Source of the DNA: MA-ANB-1 sp965216445
GTDB taxonomy: Bacteria; Actinomycetota; Acidimicrobiia; Spongiisociales; ZC4RG35
Assembly (NCBI GenBank): GCA_965216445.1
Contig: OZ244166.1
Location: 806,001 to 870,000 of the forward strand
Reading direction: 5' to 3'
DNA: 64,000 nt
Below are positions 43,157-52,187 of this stretch, piece after piece. The number at the start of each line of letters is the position of its first letter. The first letter of the stretch is position 1. Position numbers and translations under genes: made by a program. The notes beneath the pieces are model-generated. The model did not search any database, was not told where the DNA came from, and saw only the letters and a list, made by a program, of their open reading frames with translations.

Positions 43157-46084
43157 CTAGTCCAACAGTCCCTTTTCTGCGGCGTAGATCGCGGCCTGCG
43201 TCCGGTTCGTAGCCATCGTCTTGATGAGTATGTTCCGGACGTGGTTCGCTGCCGTGTTTTGACTGATGTAGAGCTCCGCCCCGATTTCTCGGTTGGTCGC
43301 TCCGGCGGCCAGCAAGCGGAGAACGTCGACCTCGCGTGGAGTCAGACCGTCGGGTAGGCCATAACCATCAGGTTGGTCAAAGAGCCGCACCACTCGCATT
43401 TGGCCTCGTGGTCTGGCGAGGTCCAGAGCCTTCTCCCGATAGCTTGCGGCCAGCTCGAGGTCGCCTGGTTGGGCTCGTTCGGTGAGGAACAGCGAATACC
43501 TGGCCATCGTCTCGGCCTGGTGCACCAACGACTGCATCCGCGTGTCCATATCCAGCGCATTCCTGAATAGTTCCTCTGCCGAGTGGTGGTCACCGAGCGC
43601 TGCATCAATCTGGGCCAGGTAGCGGTCGGCACTGCCGAACACGGCTATGCCCGCTCCCGCGATCAGGCCATATCCTCCAAACTCGGACGCCAGAGACCGC
43701 ACCCTTGCCAGTAGCTCGGGCTTCCCCAATCTCAAGGCTGCTTCGCACATGAAGGCGATGACAGCGGGCCATACGGCCTCGGTCTGTTGTTCGCCACCTT
43801 CGGTTTCGACCAGGCTCCAAAGCAGCTGCTCAGCTGGCTCGAGCATCCCGAGCTCCGTGTAGATGGCGAGGAGACCAGGTGCCCAGGATCCGTCTTCTAT
43901 TGGGTCGCCACTCAGCAGCGGGCGCATTGGCTCCAGCGTCGCCATCTCCCGGTTCAGCACGTACATCTGGATTCCGTACGGACCTTCGGTGTCGTCCGTC
44001 CCAAACTCGTAACCCAACTCGAGCGCACGTTCAGCTGTGGTGGAAGCTTGCTCGAAGTCGCCTCTCATGAAGTGGCGGACGTAGGTGATCGACTCCTGAA
44101 CCCACAACCAAAAACGCGACCCCGTCACGTCGATACTGCGAGTGATGTCATCCAGCGCCCCCATCCACTCCGCAGGACGTCCCGCCATGTAGGAGGTGAT
44201 GACTCGAAATGCCCCGGCCTGAGCAAGGGCCTCGTAGTTGCCAGTCTTCATGGCCAACTCCCTGAGTTCCACAGCGAGGTCGTAACTGCTGACTCGCTGT
44301 GCCGGAGTGATGACACGCATGCTCGCGTGAAGGGTTTCGCAAATCAGTGAGTCGTCACCGATGGCCTTGGCCATCTCGATTGCCTTGGTTCCGACGTCGA
44401 TGGCTCGGGAGTGGTCTCCGGTCCAGGCATAAGCGCGACCTAGTGATGAGATTGCGTGGATGTATAGAGGATCACTCGGATCCTCCTCCATGCGCCCGAC
44501 AGCTGCTTCCAAGAGATTGCGAGCCCGGAAACCGGGTAGCCCAACCCGCCACGAGGCATCTTCGAATCCGATGGCAGCGCGTATCGCTACGTAGTCGCTT
44601 TGCGATTCGGTCAAACGGCTAAATGTCTCTCGGGCCCGGGCGAAGTCGGCCGCACGTACGTAGCAGTTCGCAGCCCTGAGCTCTGCCAGCTGCGAGCTCT
44701 CCTGATCCAGTTCGGTCTTTGCCGCCTGTAGCCAGAGGTCCGCGGCTTCCTCATGAGCCAGGCTTCGTTCTGCCTGTTCCGCCGCTATGGACAGATACCG
44801 GGCGCATTCCTCCTGAAATCCAAGGGACCTTGCTCCCAGATACAACCTGGCCAGAACCGGCGCTAGGCCGGGCCGGTCGTCGGCGAGGGGGGCGATCGAT
44901 GTGGCCATGTCGGCGTGGATTTGCGCCGACCGTGATGAGCTCACCCCATCCAAAACGGCTTGCCTGACCAGTGCATGTTGAAAGGAGAACTCCCCAGGTT
45001 CGGGTCCGGCGCGGAGGAGCCCGTGCTCGATGGCAGTGTCTATCGAAGTCATCGTTTCGTCCATGGACTGCGCACTGGCGGCGACCAAAGCACCCGGGGA
45101 GAAGCTGTCACCGGCGACTGCGGCAAACTCGATTGTCGACCGTTCGGCGGCCGTGAAGGACCGGATTCTCTTCTCGAGTGTCTCTTTAACAGACGAGGGG
45201 GCAGCGAAGTCGTCTCGCCTCAGAGATGTGATACCCCCTCGTTTTGAGATCTCACGCCACAGCTCACGTAAGAAGAACGGGTTTCCCCCAGTGAGATCGC
45301 GGAGAAGCGCGGATAGTTCCTTGCCGGACTCGGCGTCCGCGGTTTCGCCTTTTAGGTATAGCTCGATGTCGGCCACTTCGAGGCCCGTGAGGTCAATGCG
45401 ATCGACGCCATTGAGTCGATAGAGGTCAGCAATAGCAAATGAGAGGTCATCAGATCGGTCCGGCGCGGTGTTTCTGAACGTGCCGATGATGAGGATTGGA
45501 CTCTCGTCCGTCGTTTGGATGAGGTGGGTGAGCAGGAGCCTCGTCGGAGCGGTTGACCAGTGAAGATCTTCGAGAACCAGGACCAGCGGGGCCTGGTGCG
45601 CCAGTGCTTCGCTGAAGTCGACGACTGCGTCGAATAATTCGCGCCTGTACTCCTGTCGCTCGCCTCCGGAGATTTCCAGATTGTCACGGTGTTTTGTGAC
45701 CTCCGGCGTCAACCGCGCTAGTTCCCCGGCCGTATCGGGAAGCACATCATCCAAATCACCTGGCTCGAATGACGTAAAGACCTGATTCAACGCTTCCACA
45801 AATGGTCGGTAGGGGTAGCCGAGGTCAGCCGACGCCGTTCCCAATAGGACCGTGCACCCTTCCTTGTGGAGCGCCCGAGCCAAAACCGACACCAGGCGGC
45901 TCTTTCCGGATCCGGGCTCGCCCGTGATGAAGACGGCGCGTCGCTGTCCGGTCGCAACGCCATCCCAGATCGATTCCAGGATGTCGAGCTCTTTCGATCT
46001 ACCAACGAATGTGGGGTCTCCGCCATCTGAGAACCGGGTGGGGAGCGGCGGCTGGACCCAGGTCTTCATCCACCAAAAATACAT
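43157..46084 (-). CDS. LuxR-family large ATP-binding transcriptional regulator (LAL/MalT-like)
   Basis: A 975-residue regulator. Residues 25-290 form an AAA/NACHT-like ATPase: VGRSKELDILESIW, Walker A FITGEPGSGKSRL, Walker B LVLVLEDLHWS. A TPR-like alpha-solenoid fills the middle (SLGRAYAWTGDHSRAIDVGTKAIEMA). The C-terminus is a LuxR helix-turn-helix (GLTPREVDVLRLLAAGATNREIGAELYISQNTAANHVRNI). LAL proteins bind an inducer through the solenoid and activate nearby genes. An ATG at 46069 is an alternative start. Targets may be the flanking genes. Confidence 0.92.
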   Translation of the reverse strand: MYFWWMKTWVQPPLPTRFSDGGDPTFVGRSKELDILESIWDGVATGQRRAVFITGEPGSGKSRLVSVLARALHKEGCTVLLGTASADLGYPYRPFVEALNQVFTSFEPGDLDDVLPDTAGELARLTPEVTKHRDNLEISGGERQEYRRELFDAVVDFSEALAHQAPLVLVLEDLHWSTAPTRLLLTHLIQTTDESPILIIGTFRNTAPDRSDDLSFAIADLYRLNGVDRIDLTGLEVADIELYLKGETADAESGKELSALLRDLTGGNPFFLRELWREISKRGGITSLRRDDFAAPSSVKETLEKRIRSFTAAERSTIEFAAVAGDSFSPGALVAASAQSMDETMTSIDTAIEHGLLRAGPEPGEFSFQHALVRQAVLDGVSSSRSAQIHADMATSIAPLADDRPGLAPVLARLYLGARSLGFQEECARYLSIAAEQAERSLAHEEAADLWLQAAKTELDQESSQLAELRAANCYVRAADFARARETFSRLTESQSDYVAIRAAIGFEDASWRVGLPGFRARNLLEAAVGRMEEDPSDPLYIHAISSLGRAYAWTGDHSRAIDVGTKAIEMAKAIGDDSLICETLHASMRVITPAQRVSSYDLAVELRELAMKTGNYEALAQAGAFRVITSYMAGRPAEWMGALDDITRSIDVTGSRFWLWVQESITYVRHFMRGDFEQASTTAERALELGYEFGTDDTEGPYGIQMYVLNREMATLEPMRPLLSGDPIEDGSWAPGLLAIYTELGMLEPAEQLLWSLVETEGGEQQTEAVWPAVIAFMCEAALRLGKPELLARVRSLASEFGGYGLIAGAGIAVFGSADRYLAQIDAALGDHHSAEELFRNALDMDTRMQSLVHQAETMARYSLFLTERAQPGDLELAASYREKALDLARPRGQMRVVRLFDQPDGYGLPDGLTPREVDVLRLLAAGATNREIGAELYISQNTAANHVRNILIKTMATNRTQAAIYAAEKGLLD

Positions 46085-46107
46085 AAAGACGCACCGACAT
46101 GTCGATA

Positions 46108-46119
46108 GTCAATTCTGAC
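46108..46119. promoter_or_regulatory. operator-like motif GTCAATTCTGAC
   Basis: An inverted repeat A-GTCA-ATTC-TGAC-T, 24 bp upstream of the LuxR-family gene start and in the divergent region shared with the gene at 46248. A second copy lies at 42711-42722. Possible autoregulatory site. Confidence 0.3.
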
Positions 46120-46247
46120 TAACGAAGACATCGCTGATTATGCGCGGTCTGGTCATGTGCGGACGGATCCTTTCCCATACGTTCGAGTTGTTGGGTGGAT
46201 TCCCGAGAAGTAGGGAATCCGCAAATGTCTGACGATGGGAGAAGTAG

Positions 46248-46862
46248 ATGAGACGTTCGATTGCAATACTATCAGTGGCCCTCCTCACCGTGGCCACAGC
46301 CGCCCCGGCAGTAGCCGAAACAGGAAGTGTTGAGACACAACCAGTTGTCGAGAACTTCACACCCGACGGAACACCGTCCGGGGAGTCGATAGGCACGGCT
46401 CGGCTGGTTCGTAGCTCCGACGGGCTTCGGGCCAAAGCCTTGCTTGGTGGGCTGACACCCGGCGGGGTTTACACCTTCTGGTGGGTAGTCATTCCCGACG
46501 GTGGCATCAACCCCGATGACGCATTCGTGACTGGCGCGGCATACCGGGTTGTCGGCGAAAGCGGCAAGGCACGTGTGAACATGCAGGCGAGAGCGGGTCA
46601 GGAGAGTATTGAGGGATTCTTGATTCCGTTCAATCCCCTGGACTTTGATCTGGGTTCGGCAGAAGTGCACATCGAAGTCGCCTACCACGGCCAGGTCGGA
46701 GAAGCCGGTGCTGATCTGCCTGTATGGCTGTCTGATTTCTGGACCGGGACGGCATGCCCACAGGCATTCGGTCTCAACCCTGGGGGAACACCTGGCGATG
46801 TGAATGCGATCGGCCAACCACATTGCCCGGTCTACATCACGTCAATCTTCCCAGGCGGTTGA
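46248..46862 (+). CDS. secreted protein of unknown function
   Basis: A 204-residue protein with a clear signal peptide (cleavage after APAVA, about residue 22). The mature part is beta-rich, with the segments GTARLVRSSDGLRAKALLGGLTPGGVYTFWWVV and EVHIEVAYHGQVGE. This resembles the layout of uncharacterised actinobacterial exported proteins, and perhaps CHRD-like beta domains. Two cysteines near the C-terminus may pair. GGGAGA precedes the ATG. Divergent from the LuxR-family regulator. Confidence 0.65.
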   Translation: MRRSIAILSVALLTVATAAPAVAETGSVETQPVVENFTPDGTPSGESIGTARLVRSSDGLRAKALLGGLTPGGVYTFWWVVIPDGGINPDDAFVTGAAYRVVGESGKARVNMQARAGQESIEGFLIPFNPLDFDLGSAEVHIEVAYHGQVGEAGADLPVWLSDFWTGTACPQAFGLNPGGTPGDVNAIGQPHCPVYITSIFPGG

Positions 46863-46903
46863 CGATGTGATGAAGGTCGTCGGGTGAGTTGAGGGGGTGA
46901 AAG

Positions 46904-46932
46904 AGAGGGCCCGCAAGGGTCCTCTCTTCTTG
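46904..46932. terminator. bidirectional intrinsic terminator
   Basis: GAGAGGGCCC (46904-46913) pairs with GGGTCCTCTC (46918-46927) across GCAA, with one G-T pair, then TTCTT. On the other strand TTTC follows the stem. It lies between the convergent genes ending at 46862 and 46957. Confidence 0.8.
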
Positions 46933-46956
46933 AGCTTGAGCCTCCACCTGTATGAC

Positions 46957-47439
46957 TCACGAGCCGTGACCTTGATTCTGGTTCGAGGGTTGATCGTCTC
47001 CGGAATCGGCGAAACTAGTGGCAAAGTCGTCGACTGTCTCCTGGAAGCCGTTGCCGATGACGGCCGCAATGACAGGGAAGCCGAAGGAAGCCATCATTGA
47101 GACACTCTCCACCCGCATCGTTACTTCGATGGCGGTCCCGGGGTTGGCGGGTTTTACATCGACGATGATCCGACCCTGAATTTCCGATGTCGAGATATCC
47201 CAGGTGAGCGATTCGCGCTCGGAGCGAGGTCCCGCCTTGGCCACACCGACATACTGTTTGCCCATCGCTGTGGAGTGAAACTTGAACCCGCCCAATCGAC
47301 CGCCAGCGGTCCGCACATCATCAAAAACTTCGTCGACGCCACTGATCCCCTCCCATGTTTCCGGTCGATCCATTGCACTCCAAACCGCTTCGATAGATGC
47401 ATCGGTTGTGGCGAATCCAGAGAAGGTTTGTGCGGGCAT
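46957..47439 (-). CDS. SRPBCC (polyketide cyclase/START-like) family protein
   Basis: A 160-residue protein with the SRPBCC pattern: an opening strand followed by IEAVWSAMDRPETWEGI, then antiparallel strands such as GRLGGFKFHSTAMGKQYVGVA, SLTWDIS and GTAIEVTMRVES, and a long closing helix. The fold binds hydrophobic ligands; the ligand is unknown. ATG 47439 is chosen; a GTG at 47448 is possible. Confidence 0.8.
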   Translation of the reverse strand: MPAQTFSGFATTDASIEAVWSAMDRPETWEGISGVDEVFDDVRTAGGRLGGFKFHSTAMGKQYVGVAKAGPRSERESLTWDISTSEIQGRIIVDVKPANPGTAIEVTMRVESVSMMASFGFPVIAAVIGNGFQETVDDFATSFADSGDDQPSNQNQGHGS

Positions 47440-47484
47440 GGGTGGCACACCGTATCGGAAGGTGCGGATGTATGTGGTCGATCC

Positions 47485-48612
47485 TCAGTCGGTGACGCTG
47501 ACCTCTTTGGGACTGAGTTCGAGCTCTTCTTCAAGGTCGTCGTAGGCAGTTGAGTGCTCCAGAGGACTGAGCGCTCCCAACGACTCGGCGACGACGATCA
47601 GGTCGTCGCCCACTTCGAACATGAAGTCGGTCTTGGGATTGGTGTACGTGTGGTCATCGCGGGTGACGGCTAGCAAGGTCGCATTGTGCTCCCTGCGCAG
47701 CATGGCTGACACATCGTCGATCGGACGGCCAACGCAATCGTCTGGCAGTTCCACCCGATACAACTCGTCGCCCTCGCCACCGGACACCAGGTCTGTGACC
47801 AGTTCCGAGAGACCCGGATACAGGGCTGATCGAGCCAAAAGGTGCGATGCAAGACGCGACGTGACCATAACCTCATCGACATTGGCTCTACGGAAGTGGG
47901 CGACATGTTCGGGATTGTTCACCTCGACGATTGTCCGCACTCTCGGGGCAATGGACTCGATTGCGAGGACGGTGAGGATGGATGCCATGTCGGCCTCGTT
48001 GGTTCCGTCAGCCGGGCAGACGATTGCTGAAATCGCATTCTCTACACCGGCCCTTCTCAAGTCGGCCTCAGTCGAAGGGTTGCCTCTCACGAAGTAGACA
48101 CCGTCGGATGCGGGAGATCGCTCCATATCGGCGAGAAGCACAAGTTTCGTCTCGTAATCGTCGGTAGAAAGCTCTGCGATCAGGTCCCTGGCTGTCGAGT
48201 TCCAGCCGCAGATGATGACGTGGTCGCGGTATCCGGACGCACCCATTCCTTGTCCCTCCTTAAGTAGGAAATCAATTACAAAACCGACAAGGGCTCCAGT
48301 GATTGTTGCGACGATGGTCACGCCGAACAATCCGAGGAACCAGCCAACGGCCCACCCCGCCGGGCCAGATACGTACGAGGCATCGCCTTGGCCGAGGACC
48401 GTGGTGATCGCCCAGTAGAAAGATGCGCCGAAGTCGCCAAGCGTTCGGTCGGTCTCAGTGAGCCAGACGATCGCCGCCGCGATCGCAAGGACAATGCCGA
48501 GGATGATGAACAACGACGTGAAGAACCGCCGGTCCATCTTGTCGGCGATCCGCTTGACGTGCCAGGCGACGCGTCGCAAGAACGGTGAGTCGAACATCCC
48601 TCTGAACCCCAT
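47485..48612 (-). CDS. two-TM ion channel with TrkA/RCK domains, atypical selectivity filter
   Basis: A 375-residue protein. Two transmembrane helices (about 31-51 and 86-116) flank a pore helix FYWAITTV. The expected K+ filter TVGYG is replaced by TVLGQGD (71-77). A TrkA_N/RCK Rossmann domain follows (HVIICGWNSTARDLIAEL), with GN-x-S-x-x-A-DL-x-x-AG and a TrkA_C-like domain to the C-terminus. The layout is MthK-like, with affinity to the Castor/Pollux group by the unusual filter. Ion selectivity is uncertain. AAGG precedes the ATG. Confidence 0.85.
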   Translation of the reverse strand: MGFRGMFDSPFLRRVAWHVKRIADKMDRRFFTSLFIILGIVLAIAAAIVWLTETDRTLGDFGASFYWAITTVLGQGDASYVSGPAGWAVGWFLGLFGVTIVATITGALVGFVIDFLLKEGQGMGASGYRDHVIICGWNSTARDLIAELSTDDYETKLVLLADMERSPASDGVYFVRGNPSTEADLRRAGVENAISAIVCPADGTNEADMASILTVLAIESIAPRVRTIVEVNNPEHVAHFRRANVDEVMVTSRLASHLLARSALYPGLSELVTDLVSGGEGDELYRVELPDDCVGRPIDDVSAMLRREHNATLLAVTRDDHTYTNPKTDFMFEVGDDLIVVAESLGALSPLEHSTAYDDLEEELELSPKEVSVTD

Positions 48613-48621
48613 GGGCGAACC

Positions 48622-49158
48622 TTACTCGGAGGCCAGTTGGCTGAGCGCCCGAAACCAGGGGAGATGAGCTCCGTCAAATGGGGGGCGACCATTCTCGATA
48701 GCAACAGCCACTTCAGCCGTGGTCGCCCTTGCCTGATCGACGAGCCATCTGGGGTAGTCGAGCTTCGACCTGTGTTCCTCGAACTCATCTTCGTCGAGGA
48801 TTTCGATTTTGCCTCCGACGAGGCGGACGACGTCGAGGTCGATGTCAACGGCCTCGATGCGTTTGGGTCCAACCCGTTCGGGAACGGTCGTGATGTCTAC
48901 ATAGATCTCGGTTCGTCGAGGCTTGACGTTGAAGATGGGTATCCAAGGCCTGCCGGGTTGGATGAGTTGGACAAACGGCTCGTTCCACTCCACCTCGGGC
49001 TCGGTACCTCGCTGAATTGTCGTTCCCGCCGGAGCACCCAGCCAGATGCCGTGCTGGTCTTCGCCGAGTAGCACCATGTCATGGCGCCAGTGCAAGGTGC
49101 GGGGGTATTTGTAGAACTGCAGAGTGACAGATTCGGTTCCGGGAGTGACGCTTTTCAC
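48622..49158 (-). CDS. DUF402 family protein
   Basis: A 178-residue protein of the DUF402/FomD-like fold: KYPRTLHWRHDMVLLGEDQHGIWLGAPAGTT, then WIPIFNVKPRRTEIYVDITT and DIDLDVVRLVGGKIEILDEDEFEEHR, where the D-x-D and D-E acidic residues form a metal site in the family. Members are nucleoside diphosphate or phosphonate hydrolases. The substrate here is unknown. GTG start; it lies just upstream of the channel gene on the same strand. Confidence 0.85.
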   Translation of the reverse strand: MKSVTPGTESVTLQFYKYPRTLHWRHDMVLLGEDQHGIWLGAPAGTTIQRGTEPEVEWNEPFVQLIQPGRPWIPIFNVKPRRTEIYVDITTVPERVGPKRIEAVDIDLDVVRLVGGKIEILDEDEFEEHRSKLDYPRWLVDQARATTAEVAVAIENGRPPFDGAHLPWFRALSQLASE

Positions 49159-49276
49159 GACCGAGCGCTCACAAAGTCACTTCGGGTTGCGTCATAGAGG
49201 TGCTCGTCGACCCAACGGCCTTTTAGGACTGCCTGGTTCGTCTGGTCAGGCGCCGGTCCAGGGGTGGTGGAAGGCA

Positions 49277-50362
49277 TCAGATCGCGAGTACACCCTGGAT
49301 CGCTTCCATTCGACGGACCCGGTCCATGGTCACCGCACTGGAACCGTCGAGCAGTGCCTCGGTTTCGCGAAGCACATCTTCGATTGGAAACAACTTGATC
49401 CAACTATCGGAAGTCTCGACACCTGGGCCCTCCAGGTTCCAGCCTGTCATGACATCGTTTTGGCCCGATAAGAGTCCATCAACCGCGGTGAGGCCGAAGC
49501 GTCCGGCAAGGAGGCGATCGCGGAAGGAGGGGTTGCCCCCTCGAACCAGGTGCCCGAGGATGGTCGCGCGCACCTCGACGTGGGAGTTGCCGTCGAGCTC
49601 TTCTCTCACCCGGTCGACCAAGGCCTCAGTGGGGATGGCCACACCTTCGGCTTTGAGAATCAGCACCCGGGTTTTGCCTCTGGCTTGGGTGAAGCTCCGT
49701 CTCAGCGCGCTGACCACGGCTTCGACAATTTCGTCGGGGGTTTTGTCCTGTTCGGGAAGCAGGACAGCGTCGGCCGCTGTGGCTACCGCAGCTGCCATGG
49801 CCAGATATCCCGAGCTCCGTCCCATGACCTCGATCACAAATGCTCGATGGTGCGACCGTGCCGTATCTGAGATCTTGTCGCATGCCTCGACGATGGTGTT
49901 GAGGGCACTATCCACCCCAAGCGCTTCACGGGTCAGTCCAATGTCGTTGTCGATGGAGGCCGGAATTCCGACGATTGGCACAGGTTGCTCGCTGGCGAGG
50001 GCGTGAGCTCCCGCAATCGACCCGTTCCCACCGATGACAATTAGTCCTTCGAGGGAGTACTCGTCGAGCATTGCTGCTGCTCGGGCCCGTCCTTCCCTGG
50101 TGTAGAACCTCTTTGATCTGGCGCTCCCCAGGATTGTTCCGCCAAGACCGCCGGAGAGCTCGATGTCTGGCTCGGGCATCAACAAACTGCCACGGCCCGA
50201 TTGCTTGGTGAGAGGTTGAAACTTGCCGTCGATCAACCCGTCGAACCCCTCTTTGATCCCCCACACGGGGATCGATCGAGACGCAGCGACCTTGGTTACG
50301 GCGAGGATGGCGGCGTTCATCCCGGGAGCATCACCGCCGCTGGTTAGGACTCCAATTGACAC
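49277..50362 (-). CDS. pfkA: 6-phosphofructokinase
   Basis: A 361-residue group A phosphofructokinase. The ATP-loop GVLTSGGDAPGMNAAI, the GGNGS motif near residue 115 (Gly rather than the Asp typical of PPi-dependent enzymes, so ATP use is likely), PASIDNDI with the catalytic Asp, and VEVMGRSSGYLA-like IEVMGRSSGYLAM are seen. VRGGNPSFRDRLLAGRFG closes the active site. PAS replaces the usual PGT before IDND. GTG start, divergent from the ABC-F gene. Confidence 0.92.
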   Translation of the reverse strand: MSIGVLTSGGDAPGMNAAILAVTKVAASRSIPVWGIKEGFDGLIDGKFQPLTKQSGRGSLLMPEPDIELSGGLGGTILGSARSKRFYTREGRARAAAMLDEYSLEGLIVIGGNGSIAGAHALASEQPVPIVGIPASIDNDIGLTREALGVDSALNTIVEACDKISDTARSHHRAFVIEVMGRSSGYLAMAAAVATAADAVLLPEQDKTPDEIVEAVVSALRRSFTQARGKTRVLILKAEGVAIPTEALVDRVREELDGNSHVEVRATILGHLVRGGNPSFRDRLLAGRFGLTAVDGLLSGQNDVMTGWNLEGPGVETSDSWIKLFPIEDVLRETEALLDGSSAVTMDRVRRMEAIQGVLAI

Positions 50363-50452
50363 GTGGGGAGGCTAGTCGACACTGCGTGTTCCCAGGCTGG
50401 CCGTAATTGGCCGGACTAGCGAACCCGGGATACGTAACCTGACTTTTCGCCC

Positions 50453-52048
50453 ATGATCATTGTTCGCGACGTTCAGATAGAGGTCGGGCCCCGGTTGTTG
50501 CTCACCGGGGCTTCGTTCAGCGTGCAGTCCGGAGACCGGATTGGCCTCGTCGGACGGAATGGTGCCGGCAAAACGACACTGATGAGGGTTCTGATGGGCG
50601 AGCAGGTTCCCGAGGAAGGTTCGGTGTTGCGTTCCGGTCAGATTGGGTACTTCTCCCAAGAAGCGGCTCTACCCGATCTCGAACACCCCGATGCTACGGC
50701 ATTGGAGCGGATCTTGATGGCGAGGGAGATTGGCGCACTGCAACGTCGCATTGAGCACTCCCGACGTCGCCTCGAGGACTTGACCGGGACCGAACGTGAC
50801 CGTGGGATCGCAAGGTTCTCCAGGCTCAATGATGAGTTCGAGACGAAAGGTGGGTTTGTTGCCGAAGCCGAGGCAAAACGGATGGCAGCCGCTTTGGGTA
50901 TCGGCAACGACGAGCTGGATCAGCCTGTGGCCACGATGTCGGGTGGGCAAAGAAGGCGCGTCGAGTTGGCCCGCATCCTGTTCGCAGAAACCGACATCCT
51001 GCTCCTCGACGAGCCAACCAACCACCTCGACCTCGACGCCAAGGCTTGGCTGGTCGATTGGCTGAGCACGTACAGGGGAGGGATGCTCGTCGTCTCCCAC
51101 GATCTGCCTTTGCTCGACGAGGCCATCACCTCCGTGCTCGCCCTCGAGAACCGCAAAGTTGAGCCTTATCGGGGGAACTACTCCAACTACCTGGTCGAAC
51201 GTGACCGGCGCCGCGAGCAAAAGGAACGGGAGCGGAGACATCAGGACGAGACGATTGCCCGACTCGAGGACAACATCCGACGCTTCAAGGGGAAGACCGA
51301 AAAGATGGCCCGAGTCGCCAAGACGATGGAGACCCGAGTCGAGCGGATGAAGCGCGACTTGGTTGAACTCGAAAAACGCGGCAAGTCGGTCAGGGTCGAC
51401 TTTCCCCAACCCGAACCCTCAGGACGGGTTCCGTTGGCTGCGACCGGGTTGGCCAAGGCGTTCGGTGACAATCTCGTGTTCGTCGACATCGAGTTTGCGG
51501 TTGAGCGCGAGGAGCGGATGATCCTCATCGGACTAAACGGAGCCGGTAAGACGACGCTGCTTCGCATTCTGGCCGGCGTCGAGCGGGCGGACCTCGGAGA
51601 AGTGTCGCTGGGATACAAGGCCTCGCTCGGGTATTACGCACAGGAGCATGAGCAGATTGTGGCCGGCAAATCTGTCATCGAACATATGCACAACGCAGAT
51701 TTGCCCGACACGACCAAGCGCTCTTTGCTCGGACGGTTCTTGCTTGCCGACAAGGTCGAACAAGACGCGGCAACTCTGTCGGGCGGAGAGAAGACCAAAT
51801 TGGCCCTTGCCATGCTGGTTGCGGAGCGGCCAAACGTCCTATTGCTCGACGAGCCGACGAACAACCTCGACCCCCAGGCCAAGGAGGCCCTGCTCGACGC
51901 CTTGTCGATCTACGAAGGGACCATTGTCCTGGTCAGCCATGACACCGACTTCGTTGCCCAGCTGATCCCGGACCGCGCCATGATGATGCCCGAAGGCGAC
52001 ATGAAGTACTTCGACGCGGAGCTCCTGGACCTGGTCGCCCTCGCCTGA
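50453..52048 (+). CDS. ABC-F family ATPase
   Basis: A 531-residue protein with two ABC domains and no membrane part. Domain 1: Walker A GRNGAGKTT, signature MSGGQRRRVELARIL, Walker B ILLLDEPTNHLD. Domain 2: GLNGAGKTT, LSGGEKTKLALAMLV, VLLLDEPTNNLD. Between them is the charged linker of ribosome-binding ABC-F proteins (RREQKERERRHQDETI ... RVERMKRDL). Members act on the ribosome in translation control or antibiotic protection; the exact role is open. Confidence 0.94.
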   Translation: MIIVRDVQIEVGPRLLLTGASFSVQSGDRIGLVGRNGAGKTTLMRVLMGEQVPEEGSVLRSGQIGYFSQEAALPDLEHPDATALERILMAREIGALQRRIEHSRRRLEDLTGTERDRGIARFSRLNDEFETKGGFVAEAEAKRMAAALGIGNDELDQPVATMSGGQRRRVELARILFAETDILLLDEPTNHLDLDAKAWLVDWLSTYRGGMLVVSHDLPLLDEAITSVLALENRKVEPYRGNYSNYLVERDRRREQKERERRHQDETIARLEDNIRRFKGKTEKMARVAKTMETRVERMKRDLVELEKRGKSVRVDFPQPEPSGRVPLAATGLAKAFGDNLVFVDIEFAVEREERMILIGLNGAGKTTLLRILAGVERADLGEVSLGYKASLGYYAQEHEQIVAGKSVIEHMHNADLPDTTKRSLLGRFLLADKVEQDAATLSGGEKTKLALAMLVAERPNVLLLDEPTNNLDPQAKEALLDALSIYEGTIVLVSHDTDFVAQLIPDRAMMMPEGDMKYFDAELLDLVALA

Positions 52049-52154
52049 GGGGATTCCCAAAACCCCTTTCCTAAGGTACAGCCGGCCATATATGGCCGTA
52101 TACGCACATAGAAAGCGCCACGACAGGCGGTGGGCGGCCCCGTCAGTCGAAGTA

Positions 52155-52172
52155 CGAACGAACGTTCGTTTG
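52155..52172. promoter_or_regulatory. TetR/PaaR-type operator overlapping the paaA promoter
   Basis: AACGAAC-GTTCGTT (52157-52170) is a perfect 14-bp palindrome. The stretch 52155-52168 also fits the pattern CNAACGNNCGTTNG described for a bacterial PaaR. It lies just upstream of TATGGT (52176-52181), so a bound repressor would block the promoter. The operon's last gene is a TetR regulator. Confidence 0.7.
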
Positions 52173-52175
52173 TGC

Positions 52176-52187
52176 TATGGTCCGAGG
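52176..52187 (+). promoter_or_regulatory. -10 box of a probably leaderless paaA transcript
   Basis: TATGGT at 52176-52181 ends six bases before the ATG at 52188, so the predicted transcription start coincides with the start codon. No good -35 box was found (TACGAA at 52153 has poor match). Leaderless messages are common in actinobacteria. Confidence 0.4.

Noticed and set aside
49277..50362. PPi-dependent phosphofructokinase
   Set aside because: The GGNGS motif has Gly where PPi enzymes carry Asp, so ATP use is more likely.
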